Assembly (NCBI GenBank): GCA_002404055.1
Contig: DHIZ01000351.1
Span: 1 to 16,616 of the forward strand
Length of the DNA: 16,616 nt
Reading direction: 5' to 3'
Origin: Chloroflexi bacterium UBA4733
GTDB taxonomy: Bacteria; Chloroflexota; UBA4733
In this document: positions 4,930 to 14,300 of the stretch, one piece after another
How positions within the stretch are numbered: position 1 is the stretch's first letter
Layout: each line of letters opens with the position of its first letter
The notes under the pieces: model-generated
The model's database searches: none
What the model was told of the DNA's origin: nothing
Seen by the model: the letters and a program-made list of their open reading frames with translations, nothing else
Program-made: the position numbers and the translations under genes

Positions 4930-7674
4930 TCACCAGCCATCCAGCAGCGGCTCGAGTTGGGTGCGCACGTGCAACACGTTTGTACATGACTCCCAGTCGA
5001 CCTGCTCGATACGGTCATAGCGCAATTCGAACGGATGCGATGGGGGCACTCGATCAATTACCTCGCGCGCCTTCTGTTCATCTTTCAAGGCCAGGGCCAC
5101 CCATACGTCCTCCAGCGTGTCAGGCAATTGACCGAACATGTCTCGAATCGCTTCGAGCCGGCTGGAAAGCATCTGATGAACTTTATCTTCGATCGATCCT
5201 CGGTAACGCATGTTGTAGATGTATACCTCGTCGCGCCGTTGCCCAATGCGCTGGATGCGCCCTTTGCGCTGCTCCAACCGGGTTGGGTTCCATGGTAGGT
5301 CAAGGTTGATCAGTGTACTGACAGCTTGGAGGTTCAACCCCTCGGAAGCGGCGTCGGTTCCAACGAGCAATCGAATGGTACCCTGGGCCAGGCCATCCCG
5401 CAGCGACTCCCGAGCCATCGGCGTGAAGACACCAGCGCGGAACAGACCGGAGCCGGCAACATTGGCATAGAGTCCAATGGCTTCCTCCGGCAGACGCGCC
5501 GACAGACAGGCGGCCACCCAACGCGCTGAGTCGTAGTACTGAGAAAAAATGATGCACCCGCGGTTCAGCCAGCGCTCTGTGCCGTTCACCCCTTCCAGGA
5601 GAATGCGCTCGACTGCCCGGTACTTCGGGTCTTCGTCCGTCGCGGCATCAAGAAGCGCCAGCACGCGCCGCAAAAGCGCATCCTCGATGGGAGTGAGCGG
5701 GTAGAGCGAGCCTCGCGGGGTTTCCTCAGCGTCGTCCTCCTCCGTGGTGTCCTCCTCATGGCCCAGCATCTTGAGGGTCGTGGAGCGGCCCGCCGTGACG
5801 GTGCTGCCAAGGCGACGCAACAGGACCGTCTTCAGGAATCCCGACTGTAATCCTGGCCGCTTGCCCACCTCTTCACAGAACTTTTCTGCCGCTTCGTACG
5901 CATCGCCCAGGAAGCCCCCGAGCACCACCGCGTCCTGTTTACTCTCGCCGAACAGCCGAACTCCCACCGGTTGCAGGTAGGGCTCATGCGTCTGCGGGTC
6001 AATCGTGCTCTCGAGAAAGGCGCGGGTGCGCCGCACAATGTGGCGGATATACGGGTTGTGATTGGCGAAGAAGCCGCGCGCCATACGGGCCAGCCGCTGC
6101 CGGTCGGGCGCCGACAACGTACCCAGCGCCTCCGAGGCTATCCACGCCGTGCCTGGTTGTATCGGCAGCCGCGTGCGGAGCAGATCGTAGTCCTGTCCTT
6201 CCCCGGGAGGGGGATACGGATCGCGCATCCACTCCCAGGCCCCCGCCAGGTCTCGAGGAGGTTCCTCGTCGCCGAGGACGTAGTCGAGACCCTCCCGACT
6301 ACGGATTTCCCAGGCGCTGTAGGCGCTGCCCAGCACTGTGCCGGACCCAACGTTCAGCGCGTCGAGCAGGTCCCACGCCTCGATCGGGTCCAGTTGCACC
6401 GGGGTCGCGGTTGCCAGCAGGAGACTCTTTGTCTTCGGTGCGATACCACGCAAAAAACGGAGGAGGTTGTTCGGCTCTGCTTTCTCCTTCCGATGCGTCG
6501 GGCCGAGGTTTCGCCGCCGTGCTCGGTGCGCCTCGTCCAGGATGACGCACTCGTAGTCGAGCCCCTTGAGGATGTCAGCCGCCGGGCCGCCCTGGGTGAT
6601 CAGACCGGCGGACACCAGCCCCACCCGCCGAGGGCTTTGGCGCAAACCATCGAGGCTTGCCGCTGGATAGAACGCCCCCTGCTCATCCTGCCAGCCGCGC
6701 CCGGTCCAGAACGCCGAAGGCAAACTGAGCAGCGTCCAGAGCTCGTTCTGCCACTGCCCGAGCAACGTCTTGGGAACGACAACAAGCACCCGCCCTCCCC
6801 CCCATAACGCCATCAACTTGGCGGCCAGCGCGAGCTGCACCGTCTTCCCCAGGCCCACCTGGTCGGCCAGGACGAATCGTGCACCGCCGCGCCGATGGGC
6901 CGTGAAGGCAAGATTGACAAAGTGCTTCTGGTGCGCCCACAGGCCATTTTCGCGCCGGTAAATTGGTAACTCTACCGCCGCGGCGGCCGGCTCGGGTTGT
7001 AACTCCTCCCGCCACTCTGAGATGCCGGGGAAGTATGACCGGCGCGCCAGCCGGCCAATATCCTCCACGACCGCGTCGGCGAGGTCGACGGCCGAGGGAT
7101 CGGACCAGAGCGTGTCGAATTCCTCCTGCACCCACTGGACGCCCTCGGCGCTATCGTCGCTCCAGAGCAGTTCGTAGTTCAGCGTCCAGGCCGTCTTCGA
7201 CTCATTCGTGCTGCCGATAAACGACAGTGGCGCGCCGTTCGCGCGGGTGAGCACCCCCGCCTTGCCGTGGACGAAGCCGAACCGAGCATCGGGCAGCACG
7301 CGAACGTGCAACCGCCCACTCGTCAGGAAGCCGTGAAGCCGCACGAGGCGCGCCTGCATCGTGGGACTGATGTCCTCGGGGAGATCGCGGCACCATTCGC
7401 GGTACATGGCGTTCTTGGCGGCTCGCGCCGTGACGACATCCAATGGATGCAGGTCGGAGTTGCAGATGACACGGGCACATGCGCCGCCGGCCATCAGTTC
7501 CAGCGCGTCGCCCGCGACTTCCAGCATCGAGGAGCGGAAGTAGCCCGCGATGCGGTCATACCGTGTGGCGCCGGGCAAGAGGTCGCTGAGAAAGCGGCCA
7601 AGCGACTGGCGGCGCGAGGAGTAACGGGTGATCATCGGGGAGATCGTTGTACCGAAACGGTTGGCAACACACAA
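4930..7674 (-). CDS. PLD-like nuclease domain fused to SNF2/SF2 helicase; helicase component of Hma-like defence operon
   Basis: 914 aa from TTG 7674. ATG 7635 (residue 14, MITRYSSRRQSLG) is the more likely start, giving 901 aa. Residues about 20-215 form a phospholipase D-type module with HGK at 136-138 and GSTNESK at 154-160. Residues about 245-450 are the first RecA domain: QVGLGKT Walker A (272-278), VVVPKTLL, DEAH (380-383), ATATP motif III (421-425). The second RecA domain carries IIFSQYYD, GTDAASEGLNLQ (near 771-782) and QRKGRIQRIGQ. An acidic low-complexity loop lies near 635-653. Members move on or remodel DNA using ATP, and the PLD part may cleave it. Last gene of the operon, 4 bases (or 43 from the ATG) after the methylase stop. 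Confidence 0.88.
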   Translation of the reverse strand: MCVANRFGTTISPMITRYSSRRQSLGRFLSDLLPGATRYDRIAGYFRSSMLEVAGDALELMAGGACARVICNSDLHPLDVVTARAAKNAMYREWCRDLPEDISPTMQARLVRLHGFLTSGRLHVRVLPDARFGFVHGKAGVLTRANGAPLSFIGSTNESKTAWTLNYELLWSDDSAEGVQWVQEEFDTLWSDPSAVDLADAVVEDIGRLARRSYFPGISEWREELQPEPAAAAVELPIYRRENGLWAHQKHFVNLAFTAHRRGGARFVLADQVGLGKTVQLALAAKLMALWGGGRVLVVVPKTLLGQWQNELWTLLSLPSAFWTGRGWQDEQGAFYPAASLDGLRQSPRRVGLVSAGLITQGGPAADILKGLDYECVILDEAHRARRRNLGPTHRKEKAEPNNLLRFLRGIAPKTKSLLLATATPVQLDPIEAWDLLDALNVGSGTVLGSAYSAWEIRSREGLDYVLGDEEPPRDLAGAWEWMRDPYPPPGEGQDYDLLRTRLPIQPGTAWIASEALGTLSAPDRQRLARMARGFFANHNPYIRHIVRRTRAFLESTIDPQTHEPYLQPVGVRLFGESKQDAVVLGGFLGDAYEAAEKFCEEVGKRPGLQSGFLKTVLLRRLGSTVTAGRSTTLKMLGHEEDTTEEDDAEETPRGSLYPLTPIEDALLRRVLALLDAATDEDPKYRAVERILLEGVNGTERWLNRGCIIFSQYYDSARWVAACLSARLPEEAIGLYANVAGSGLFRAGVFTPMARESLRDGLAQGTIRLLVGTDAASEGLNLQAVSTLINLDLPWNPTRLEQRKGRIQRIGQRRDEVYIYNMRYRGSIEDKVHQMLSSRLEAIRDMFGQLPDTLEDVWVALALKDEQKAREVIDRVPPSHPFELRYDRIEQVDWESCTNVLHVRTQLEPLLDGW

Positions 7675-7678
7675 GCGC

Positions 7679-10618
7679 TCACGCGGTGGAGTTTTCGAGA
7701 CGGCCCAGGAGCAGTTGTGCTGCCTTCACGTCCCCGGCCCAGTGCGGCAAGCCGGACGCCGCATGCTGCAGATAGCGTAGCAAGCCGATCATCGTCGCGC
7801 GGCTGTTCCAGTAGTCGGGCCACTCCTGGCGCAGATAGGTGACTGCCGCCAGTGGCCCTTGCTCGGGATCTTTCGCTACGGTGTAGATGGCATAGAGCAT
7901 GTAACGCAGTAGCGAGCCGGCGAAGCCGCTCTCAAGCGGCGTACGCACGTCCCGTGCCGCAAATTCCGTCGGCGTCTTGAGCCGCGTCTTATTGGCAACG
8001 CTGCTCGCCAGCATCTGCCGGTACTCCGTCGCACCATAGCCGCGTGCCAGTTCCGTATAGACGCCTTCACGGCTGTCGCCACGCGCCTCCACAGATATCC
8101 CTTTGAGATAAAGTCGCTCTTCCGGACTGAGCTTTCGCCACACTGGAGCGTCAAGTCCAGCAGGGATCAGTTCGTCGGAGGCAATGCGTACAGCGCGCTC
8201 GATCAGCGCGGTCACGGGCGATATCTCGCCCTTCACAGGCGTCCGGTGCAACTCGCGATCTACGTCAATACCGCCTATAGTGCTATACGATGTGAGGACG
8301 CGCATCGCAGCGGCATACGCTGCGAGCTGGTAATCGGCATCGCCAAAGTTGGGATCTTCCTTTGGGTCAAGGGCCAGCATGCTTCGCACCTGTTTGCGCA
8401 CCTCTACCTGGATTTCTGGATAAATGTCACTCAGATCACCGTACTCGTTGCCGACTCGCTTTCGGAGCACCAGGATCACCGTACCCTGGACATAGTTACC
8501 TTGCTTCACGCCACTGGCTCCGGTCTCCGTGGCGATAGTCCAGGCGGCGGAGACGCGCAAGCCGGCGGCCCAGAGGACCAGCGCTACATCAGCCCAGACG
8601 GCCGCATCCTGATGCGTAAACATCACGACCTGGAAGCCATCATCCCGCATGTAGTCGGCGGTGCGTTTGTAGCATTCAGCCAGCGTACTTCGGAAGTGCG
8701 CGCCCTCCCCTTTGACGCTCAACGCACGTTTACTGTCGCTGTACCAGCCGGGAAAGCGCTTCAGCAATAGCTTGTCATACCAGGCGAGGAAATATTCGGA
8801 GAGTTCATCGTAGAGGATCACATCGCCGTAACCGGGGTCTGTAATCCAGACATCTGCGGTCCAATCTGCCACGCGAGCGTCAGTGAGCGCGATGGTAGAC
8901 CGACGCTTGATGGGTACAGAGGGGAAGGTGATCTGGTACGCCGAAGAAAGCGTTGCCATGGGCCTGCAGCTGTAGTTAAAGAGGGTATTGAGTGCCTGGT
9001 TGTAGAATGCCTGCATACCGCCGCCGATGCCACCTCCTTGACCAGTCTTCCATCGGGAAAGCCGACTATTATTGTCGATAAGCCTGCCTACGAGCAGGAG
9101 TAATGCGCTGGCTTCCTCCGGTGGCTGCATTGCAGTCTGCTCCATAAAGAGTCCGTTCAGGAGCAACTGGCGAGGATTAAAGAGGTGGTGCCAATGGGTC
9201 CACCCACGCTCCCGCAAGAGGCGGTCCGTTTCTTGCCCTGACTCTATCCTTCGGCTCGGAATGATGCCACGTCGCTGCCAGTCGGTAAATCGCTCGCGTA
9301 GCAAGTCGAGCACCTGCTGCTCCCGTGCCAGATCGGCACTGGTAGGAGCCCGGTAGTGGCGCTTCCCCGTCGTAGGATCCGCCCAGCGAATGCAGTACAG
9401 CCGCTCGCCGAAGACGTCGCCGGCGCGCGGGACGAGGTCGTCATTGTCCCACGCCCGGAGACCAGTGGATCCCTTTAGCCGTTCAAGGCTGGTAGCCTGG
9501 CGACGTTCAGGCGTCAGCCAGTTACCGTCAGTATCAACTGGACATACTACGCCGCCGCGCGCCGTACCTTCGTCACCGGCGGCTTCGAATTCCGTCGCAC
9601 TTACGCCCTCCATGATCTCGATCTCAAAACGTCGGTGCTCATGGTCTGGAACTAACCGTGCTACTACTCCTGACTTTGGCGCGACCTGCCACGATGGAGC
9701 CAGAGGTACCCTCCAACCAGTGGCGGGGTCGGGTACCTCAGCGCAGTACAGATAAGCGTCGGCCACCCAGCCGTGTTCGTTCCGCTCGACGCCCCACGCA
9801 TCGACCTGTGCCTGTACTTGATCAAAGACTCGTTCCTGGGCGGCCCTCACGCACTGAGCGACTTCCTCGCTGCCGCCCACGATGTTCAGCGCCCCCCACG
9901 TCAGCAGCGCCGCCACCGGGCTCAGGTCGGAGCCGTAGGCCTCGCACCCAATGCGGGCCGCCTCAAACGGGATGCTGCCCCCGCCACAGAAGACATCTCC
10001 CACCCGTGGTATGCCTCCAAACCGGCGCTGGCCTAGCTCCGAAACCAGGTCCGGCAGGTTTGCCGCCTTCGTTCCGAGATGCGCATTAATCCGCTGCCAC
10101 GCTGCCGGGCTCGGCCCGGCCACTTCCTCCGGCCGCTTAGAGAACTCAAGCCGCTTGTCGTAGCTCATCCGCAGAAAGGCGCGGCGTGTCAAGCTCTGCC
10201 TGTCTGTCTTACTTGTCTCGCGCTTCCACGCGGGTTTACCTTTGTCCGTCGCAAAATGCTCCGCCCGTTCACGCGGTGTACACTGCTCGTACACGGTCGA
10301 GGCGGGCAAGGCACCGTCTAGCCGTTCCAGCATGCCGTCGTCATCCATTGTCATGAGCCCTAGGAACGTTTCGCGGTCCCGGTCGGGGTTGTCTGTCGCT
10401 GGAAGCAGCAGGCCTAAGATGATCGCGCGAACCAGTACTAACGGCTTGCGACCCCACCACTTTCCGAGCGCGGTGAGCGTTTGCCCGGCGACGGCCTTGC
10501 GCTCGTTGTAGCTCTCCTTGGAGAGCTTGCTGACGGGGAACTGCACCTCGATGAACGACGGGCCGACCGCCGTTGCCATCTCCGCCTGCCCTACGGCTGC
10601 CGTGACTGTCTCGGTCAT
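7679..10618 (-). CDS. DUF1156 DNA methyltransferase; methylase component of Hma-like defence operon
   Basis: 979 aa from ATG 10618, with GAGGAG 6 bases upstream. Residues about 24-75 carry the DUF1156 signature (FPVSKLSKESYNERK, then LGKWWGRKPLVLVRA). The SAM-binding motif I is DVFCGGGS (208-215), followed by SDLSP (230-234). Cysteine-bearing YLYCAEVPDP and RLYCIRW segments occur between motifs, where relatives often have zinc-ribbon-like elements. The catalytic loop near 594-597 is DPGY rather than the usual DPPY. Motif I precedes motif IV by about 380 residues, an order and spacing resembling the alpha class with the target-recognition region between them, so N6-adenine or N4-cytosine methylation is expected. 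It probably marks host DNA as self. It follows the DUF3780 gene by 63 bases. Confidence 0.9.
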   Translation of the reverse strand: MTETVTAAVGQAEMATAVGPSFIEVQFPVSKLSKESYNERKAVAGQTLTALGKWWGRKPLVLVRAIILGLLLPATDNPDRDRETFLGLMTMDDDGMLERLDGALPASTVYEQCTPRERAEHFATDKGKPAWKRETSKTDRQSLTRRAFLRMSYDKRLEFSKRPEEVAGPSPAAWQRINAHLGTKAANLPDLVSELGQRRFGGIPRVGDVFCGGGSIPFEAARIGCEAYGSDLSPVAALLTWGALNIVGGSEEVAQCVRAAQERVFDQVQAQVDAWGVERNEHGWVADAYLYCAEVPDPATGWRVPLAPSWQVAPKSGVVARLVPDHEHRRFEIEIMEGVSATEFEAAGDEGTARGGVVCPVDTDGNWLTPERRQATSLERLKGSTGLRAWDNDDLVPRAGDVFGERLYCIRWADPTTGKRHYRAPTSADLAREQQVLDLLRERFTDWQRRGIIPSRRIESGQETDRLLRERGWTHWHHLFNPRQLLLNGLFMEQTAMQPPEEASALLLLVGRLIDNNSRLSRWKTGQGGGIGGGMQAFYNQALNTLFNYSCRPMATLSSAYQITFPSVPIKRRSTIALTDARVADWTADVWITDPGYGDVILYDELSEYFLAWYDKLLLKRFPGWYSDSKRALSVKGEGAHFRSTLAECYKRTADYMRDDGFQVVMFTHQDAAVWADVALVLWAAGLRVSAAWTIATETGASGVKQGNYVQGTVILVLRKRVGNEYGDLSDIYPEIQVEVRKQVRSMLALDPKEDPNFGDADYQLAAYAAAMRVLTSYSTIGGIDVDRELHRTPVKGEISPVTALIERAVRIASDELIPAGLDAPVWRKLSPEERLYLKGISVEARGDSREGVYTELARGYGATEYRQMLASSVANKTRLKTPTEFAARDVRTPLESGFAGSLLRYMLYAIYTVAKDPEQGPLAAVTYLRQEWPDYWNSRATMIGLLRYLQHAASGLPHWAGDVKAAQLLLGRLENSTA

Positions 10619-10681
10619 GTCCGCTCCTCAACGATTAACACCGGCCATGGCGTTGCGTGATCCGCCGGAACAGGTAGTGCG

Positions 10682-11314
10682 CTAGAACAACTGCATCTGT
10701 TTCATCCCAGGGTCGATCGCCGCCTTTTTTGCCCGTCGCTGGACCGGTCGCTTGTCGCCAGCGATCTGTGGAGTGGTCAGCAACACTGAAGGAGGAGCGG
10801 ACGACGTCGGGTTCTCGGCAAAGGCGATCTTGATCGCTTTGCGCCAGCCGCGATCTCGCCCGTGTTCTGGGTGACCGCTGGTGGCGTTGATCGTCGTGTA
10901 CAGCCACCACCGTTCTTCGGGCGCCAGACCTACCCAGTTGGCGAGCATGGCCGGTAGTAATGTCGGGTCGGCATCCTCCACCGCCCACGCGAGCAGGGTC
11001 AGTTCCTTGCCGAGATGGGGCGCTAGCGGCGGAGTGGCGCTAAAGCTCGCGGTGGGCAGCCCTGCCAGGCGTAGCCGCGCATTAAAGACGTCAGTGACGA
11101 CCGGCGCGATGCGTGCCCAGCGATAAGCGTCGAGAATTGCCTTTGCGTTTGGCTCAGGCGCATCCGCGTCGCTCTCGTTACCGTCGTCCCAGACGAAGCG
11201 CTCGATAATGGTCACGTCACCGACGTCATTCCGGCCGTCAACCAGAAAGTGGTGGGGTGACTGTGCCGGGTCGAAGCCAAAGCCGTATGTCGTCTGCGCT
11301 TTGCGCTTCGCCAT
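10682..11314 (-). CDS. DUF3780 protein of the defence operon
   Basis: 210 aa. The ATG at 11314 shares one base with the ATPase stop (TAATG), so it is probably translated by re-initiation. DUF3780 features include YGFGFDPAQSPHHFLV at the N-terminus and, near residues 101-160, LGKELTLLAWAVED then NWVGLAPEERWWLYTTINA and GWRKAIKIAF. The conserved family core has no known catalytic residues. DUF3780 genes habitually accompany DUF499 and DUF1156 genes, so a structural or adaptor role is inferred. The tail is basic (KRPVQRRAKKAA) and ends exactly in QMQLF (206-210), which fits the bacterial sliding-clamp-binding pattern QxxLF. There is a strong case for family membership; biochemical function is unknown. 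Confidence 0.85.
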   Translation of the reverse strand: MAKRKAQTTYGFGFDPAQSPHHFLVDGRNDVGDVTIIERFVWDDGNESDADAPEPNAKAILDAYRWARIAPVVTDVFNARLRLAGLPTASFSATPPLAPHLGKELTLLAWAVEDADPTLLPAMLANWVGLAPEERWWLYTTINATSGHPEHGRDRGWRKAIKIAFAENPTSSAPPSVLLTTPQIAGDKRPVQRRAKKAAIDPGMKQMQLF

Positions 11315-14300
11315 TACGTTTGCATGACCTCGGGCTGCTCCAGCGTCTCCTTCAAGTCACCCGCCAGGTCGAGGAGGTGTTGTCCCTGTGCCAGCTTGAG
11401 CGTGCGCACTTCAAGTGTCACGTTGGCCGCTCCCAGCAGTTCCCTCAACCGCGTCGTCAGGTCGCGCACGATTTCCCCGGCGAGAAAGGTGTCCTCATCA
11501 AGCTGCAGTTCCGCAAAGTGCCCCTCTTTCGCAACGACGATCTGCACCGATCCGAGGGTAGCATCGTGATTGATGGCCTGATCAAGGAAGGTAAACACCT
11601 CACTGGTGGAGTCGAAATTATGGCTCTTGCGCCACGTGACCGGCTTCGCTGGGTCAACCCGCCAGACGGGGCCGCCACCGGGTGCTGCCTTCGGCACCGC
11701 GATGCGGAGCGCCTCTGACACAATGCCCGCCTCTGCGGCTTGCGCCAGAATCACGCTGCAGGTGCCAGGGACCTGGAACGGTTGACTATACACCTGACCG
11801 GCATTCTGCGGGCTCGAGCCGTCCGTGGTGTAGCGAATGGCGCCCGACGGGATGGCCCGCAGTTCGCACATGCGGCCAGCCGGCCCGTCGTACAGCCGCT
11901 GCTTCACGGCGATCGTGTTCGTCCACGCCGTGCTGTCACCCTCAAGGTTGCCCTCGGCCGCGTTGACCGCCGTAAACGTGAGCTTGAGGTCGCTGGTGGT
12001 GACGTCGTAGCTTTCCAGCTTCTCCCGCACACCGCCGTTTGGCCCGCTCTTCTGCATGTAGATGGTGTCACCGTGCAATGGCCTGATCCGCAACGTCACC
12101 TCACCGGTGTTGTCGTCGCGGCTCAGTAGCTGGACCTGCGCTGCCGGGCGCGGCGGCGGGAATGGTCCGCGTTGCACGAAGCCATTGCCAATGTCGCGCC
12201 ATAGATCCCGGCCCAACAGGTCTGCCTTGACGTCTTCGAGCGCCCTCGGATGGTGCCAGACCCAGGAGGGATCGGTGGCGGCGCGCGATTTCACCTCGTT
12301 CCACGGCACTTCCTTGGCGTTGCCCCACAGTTTGGCGACGATCCGATCCACGAACGCCGTGTGCTTGGGACCTGCCTCCGGCTCGTACTTGTAGGCATCA
12401 GTGAGCGCGCCAACAATCGCCGTCTCGCCATCAAAGTTATTCCCCGCATACTGTGGTTCTACCGCAAGGTCGGTCAATCCGGTCCTGCTGGGGTAGAGGA
12501 GCTGTCGAAACGTCTCCCGGCAGGCGAGGTAGAAACTGGACTGCTCGCGCGTCTGGAGCGTCTTCGCATCGAGTAACTGCGGGTCGGTCTCGCGTGTCCC
12601 CGCCTGCTGCAGTTCGTTGATGATCAACTGCACCGCCCGCAGGTAGGCCGACCGTTCAAGTACTCGTTCGTACGTCGATGTGTCGCCCGTGAGAAACAGC
12701 ACGCGGTTCTTATACTGGAGGTGCTGGTAGAACTGCTCGATCTCCTGCCGCGCCAGGGGCGATGGGCGGAAGATCACCAGGGTCGTGGTCTCCTGGTTGG
12801 GCTGCACCTGGTCGAGCGCTGGCAGTGCCTGCACCTGCCCGTAGCACGCCTTGAGCTTCGGGGCGTACATCTCCTGCAACCGCGCCCGCAGTTCCGTCTC
12901 GCGCTGGTCGGACAGCATTCCCTGGGCGTAGCTTTCGAGCTTGGCATTGAGGTTCTCATTGCTCTTAAAGAGCAAGGCCCCGGCGTTGGTCGCGTGGAGG
13001 TACCACGCCTGCTGTTGGAGCTTATCCAACGCTTCCCGCACACCGGTCACAGTACGCCCAGGCGCCGCCAGGTACGCCGCGATGTCGGAGCGCGTCAGAC
13101 CCAGCGTCGGGTTGACTGCCTGCGATAGTGATGAGAGAAAGATCAACGTCGCCGCGTCAACGGCGTCGGTGGAGGCTCCGCCGTCGATTCTTTGCGCAAC
13201 GGCCTGACCATTCTCGCTGGCAACATCGTGGGCGACCGCCGCCTCCAGCGTGTTATTGATCTGGCGGATCTCGCTCATAATGTCCGCGTCGAGGAGATTG
13301 ATGTTCTCAGGCCCAATCAGGGTGCGTTGATCCACTCGGTTGCTTGTCCACAGCTCCGCTACCACTGTGCGCATGATGCGGATCAACGCGCGTGTCTGCT
13401 GGAACCGGGGGTTCTCCTTAAACCGCGCGAAGAGGTCCTGAACACCCGGATGGAACGGGTAGGAGTTCTTGACACTGGCGCGCTCCTGCGCCTCGGTGAC
13501 CGTTGTGATCCCCATCGCGTGCGCTTCGGCAATGGCGTTGCCATACGCCGCGGCAACCTGGTCGATATCATCCGCCGTCGGAACGCTCTCGAACAGTCGG
13601 GTGCGGAGGATATGGTAGAGCTCGTCCGAGTTGAGCCGCACGGGGTCGATCCGCACAGCAACTCGGTTCGCTTCACCCTCCAGGTTTTGCAACGCAGCGC
13701 TCACCGCGGCGTTGCCTGCTCCGTAGGCAGAGGCGCGGAGATCCGTCACCACCACGCAGGCGTTGGGCAGCTTGCCGCTGGCAATCGCCACGAAGAGATT
13801 TGCCAGCGCCGTGGTCGTGAGGACATCGAGCGTGGTCGCCCCGACGTTTTTCGCGCGCATGGCTTCGAAGTACGGTGGGAGTTCATCGAGTAACAGCAGC
13901 ACCGGTTCGCCGTGGAGCAGCTTCACCCAGTCACCGTCGCTCGGCGCCATCAGCGGCTGGTAGTACTCCTTGAAGACATCTTGCCGGTTCAGTCCCTTGG
14001 CGATCTCGCCCCATAAGCCAAACGGAGTGTTGGTGTTCCGGCCAGAGAATACCACAACACGCACGGCGCCCAAGGGCCCTGGGGTGTAAAAAGTGTTCAT
14101 CACCGGCCCGCGAAGGTTCGGTTGCTTGGCCAGGAGACCCAGCGCGATGAGGTTATGGGTCTTGCCCCCGCCCATCGCCTGGCTCAACAGAAAGGCCCCC
14201 GAGCTACTCTGCGACTTCCCTTCCAGCCGCTTAAATGCCTCGGTCAGCAGCAGGCGCATACCCTCGGTGACGTAGTTTTCTTTGAAAAATCGCTGGGCAT

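Noticed and set aside
5971..6807. 278-codon plus-strand frame opposite the helicase
   Set aside because: It lies wholly within the helicase on the other strand. The helicase motifs are intact and the antisense product is arginine-rich with no known pattern.
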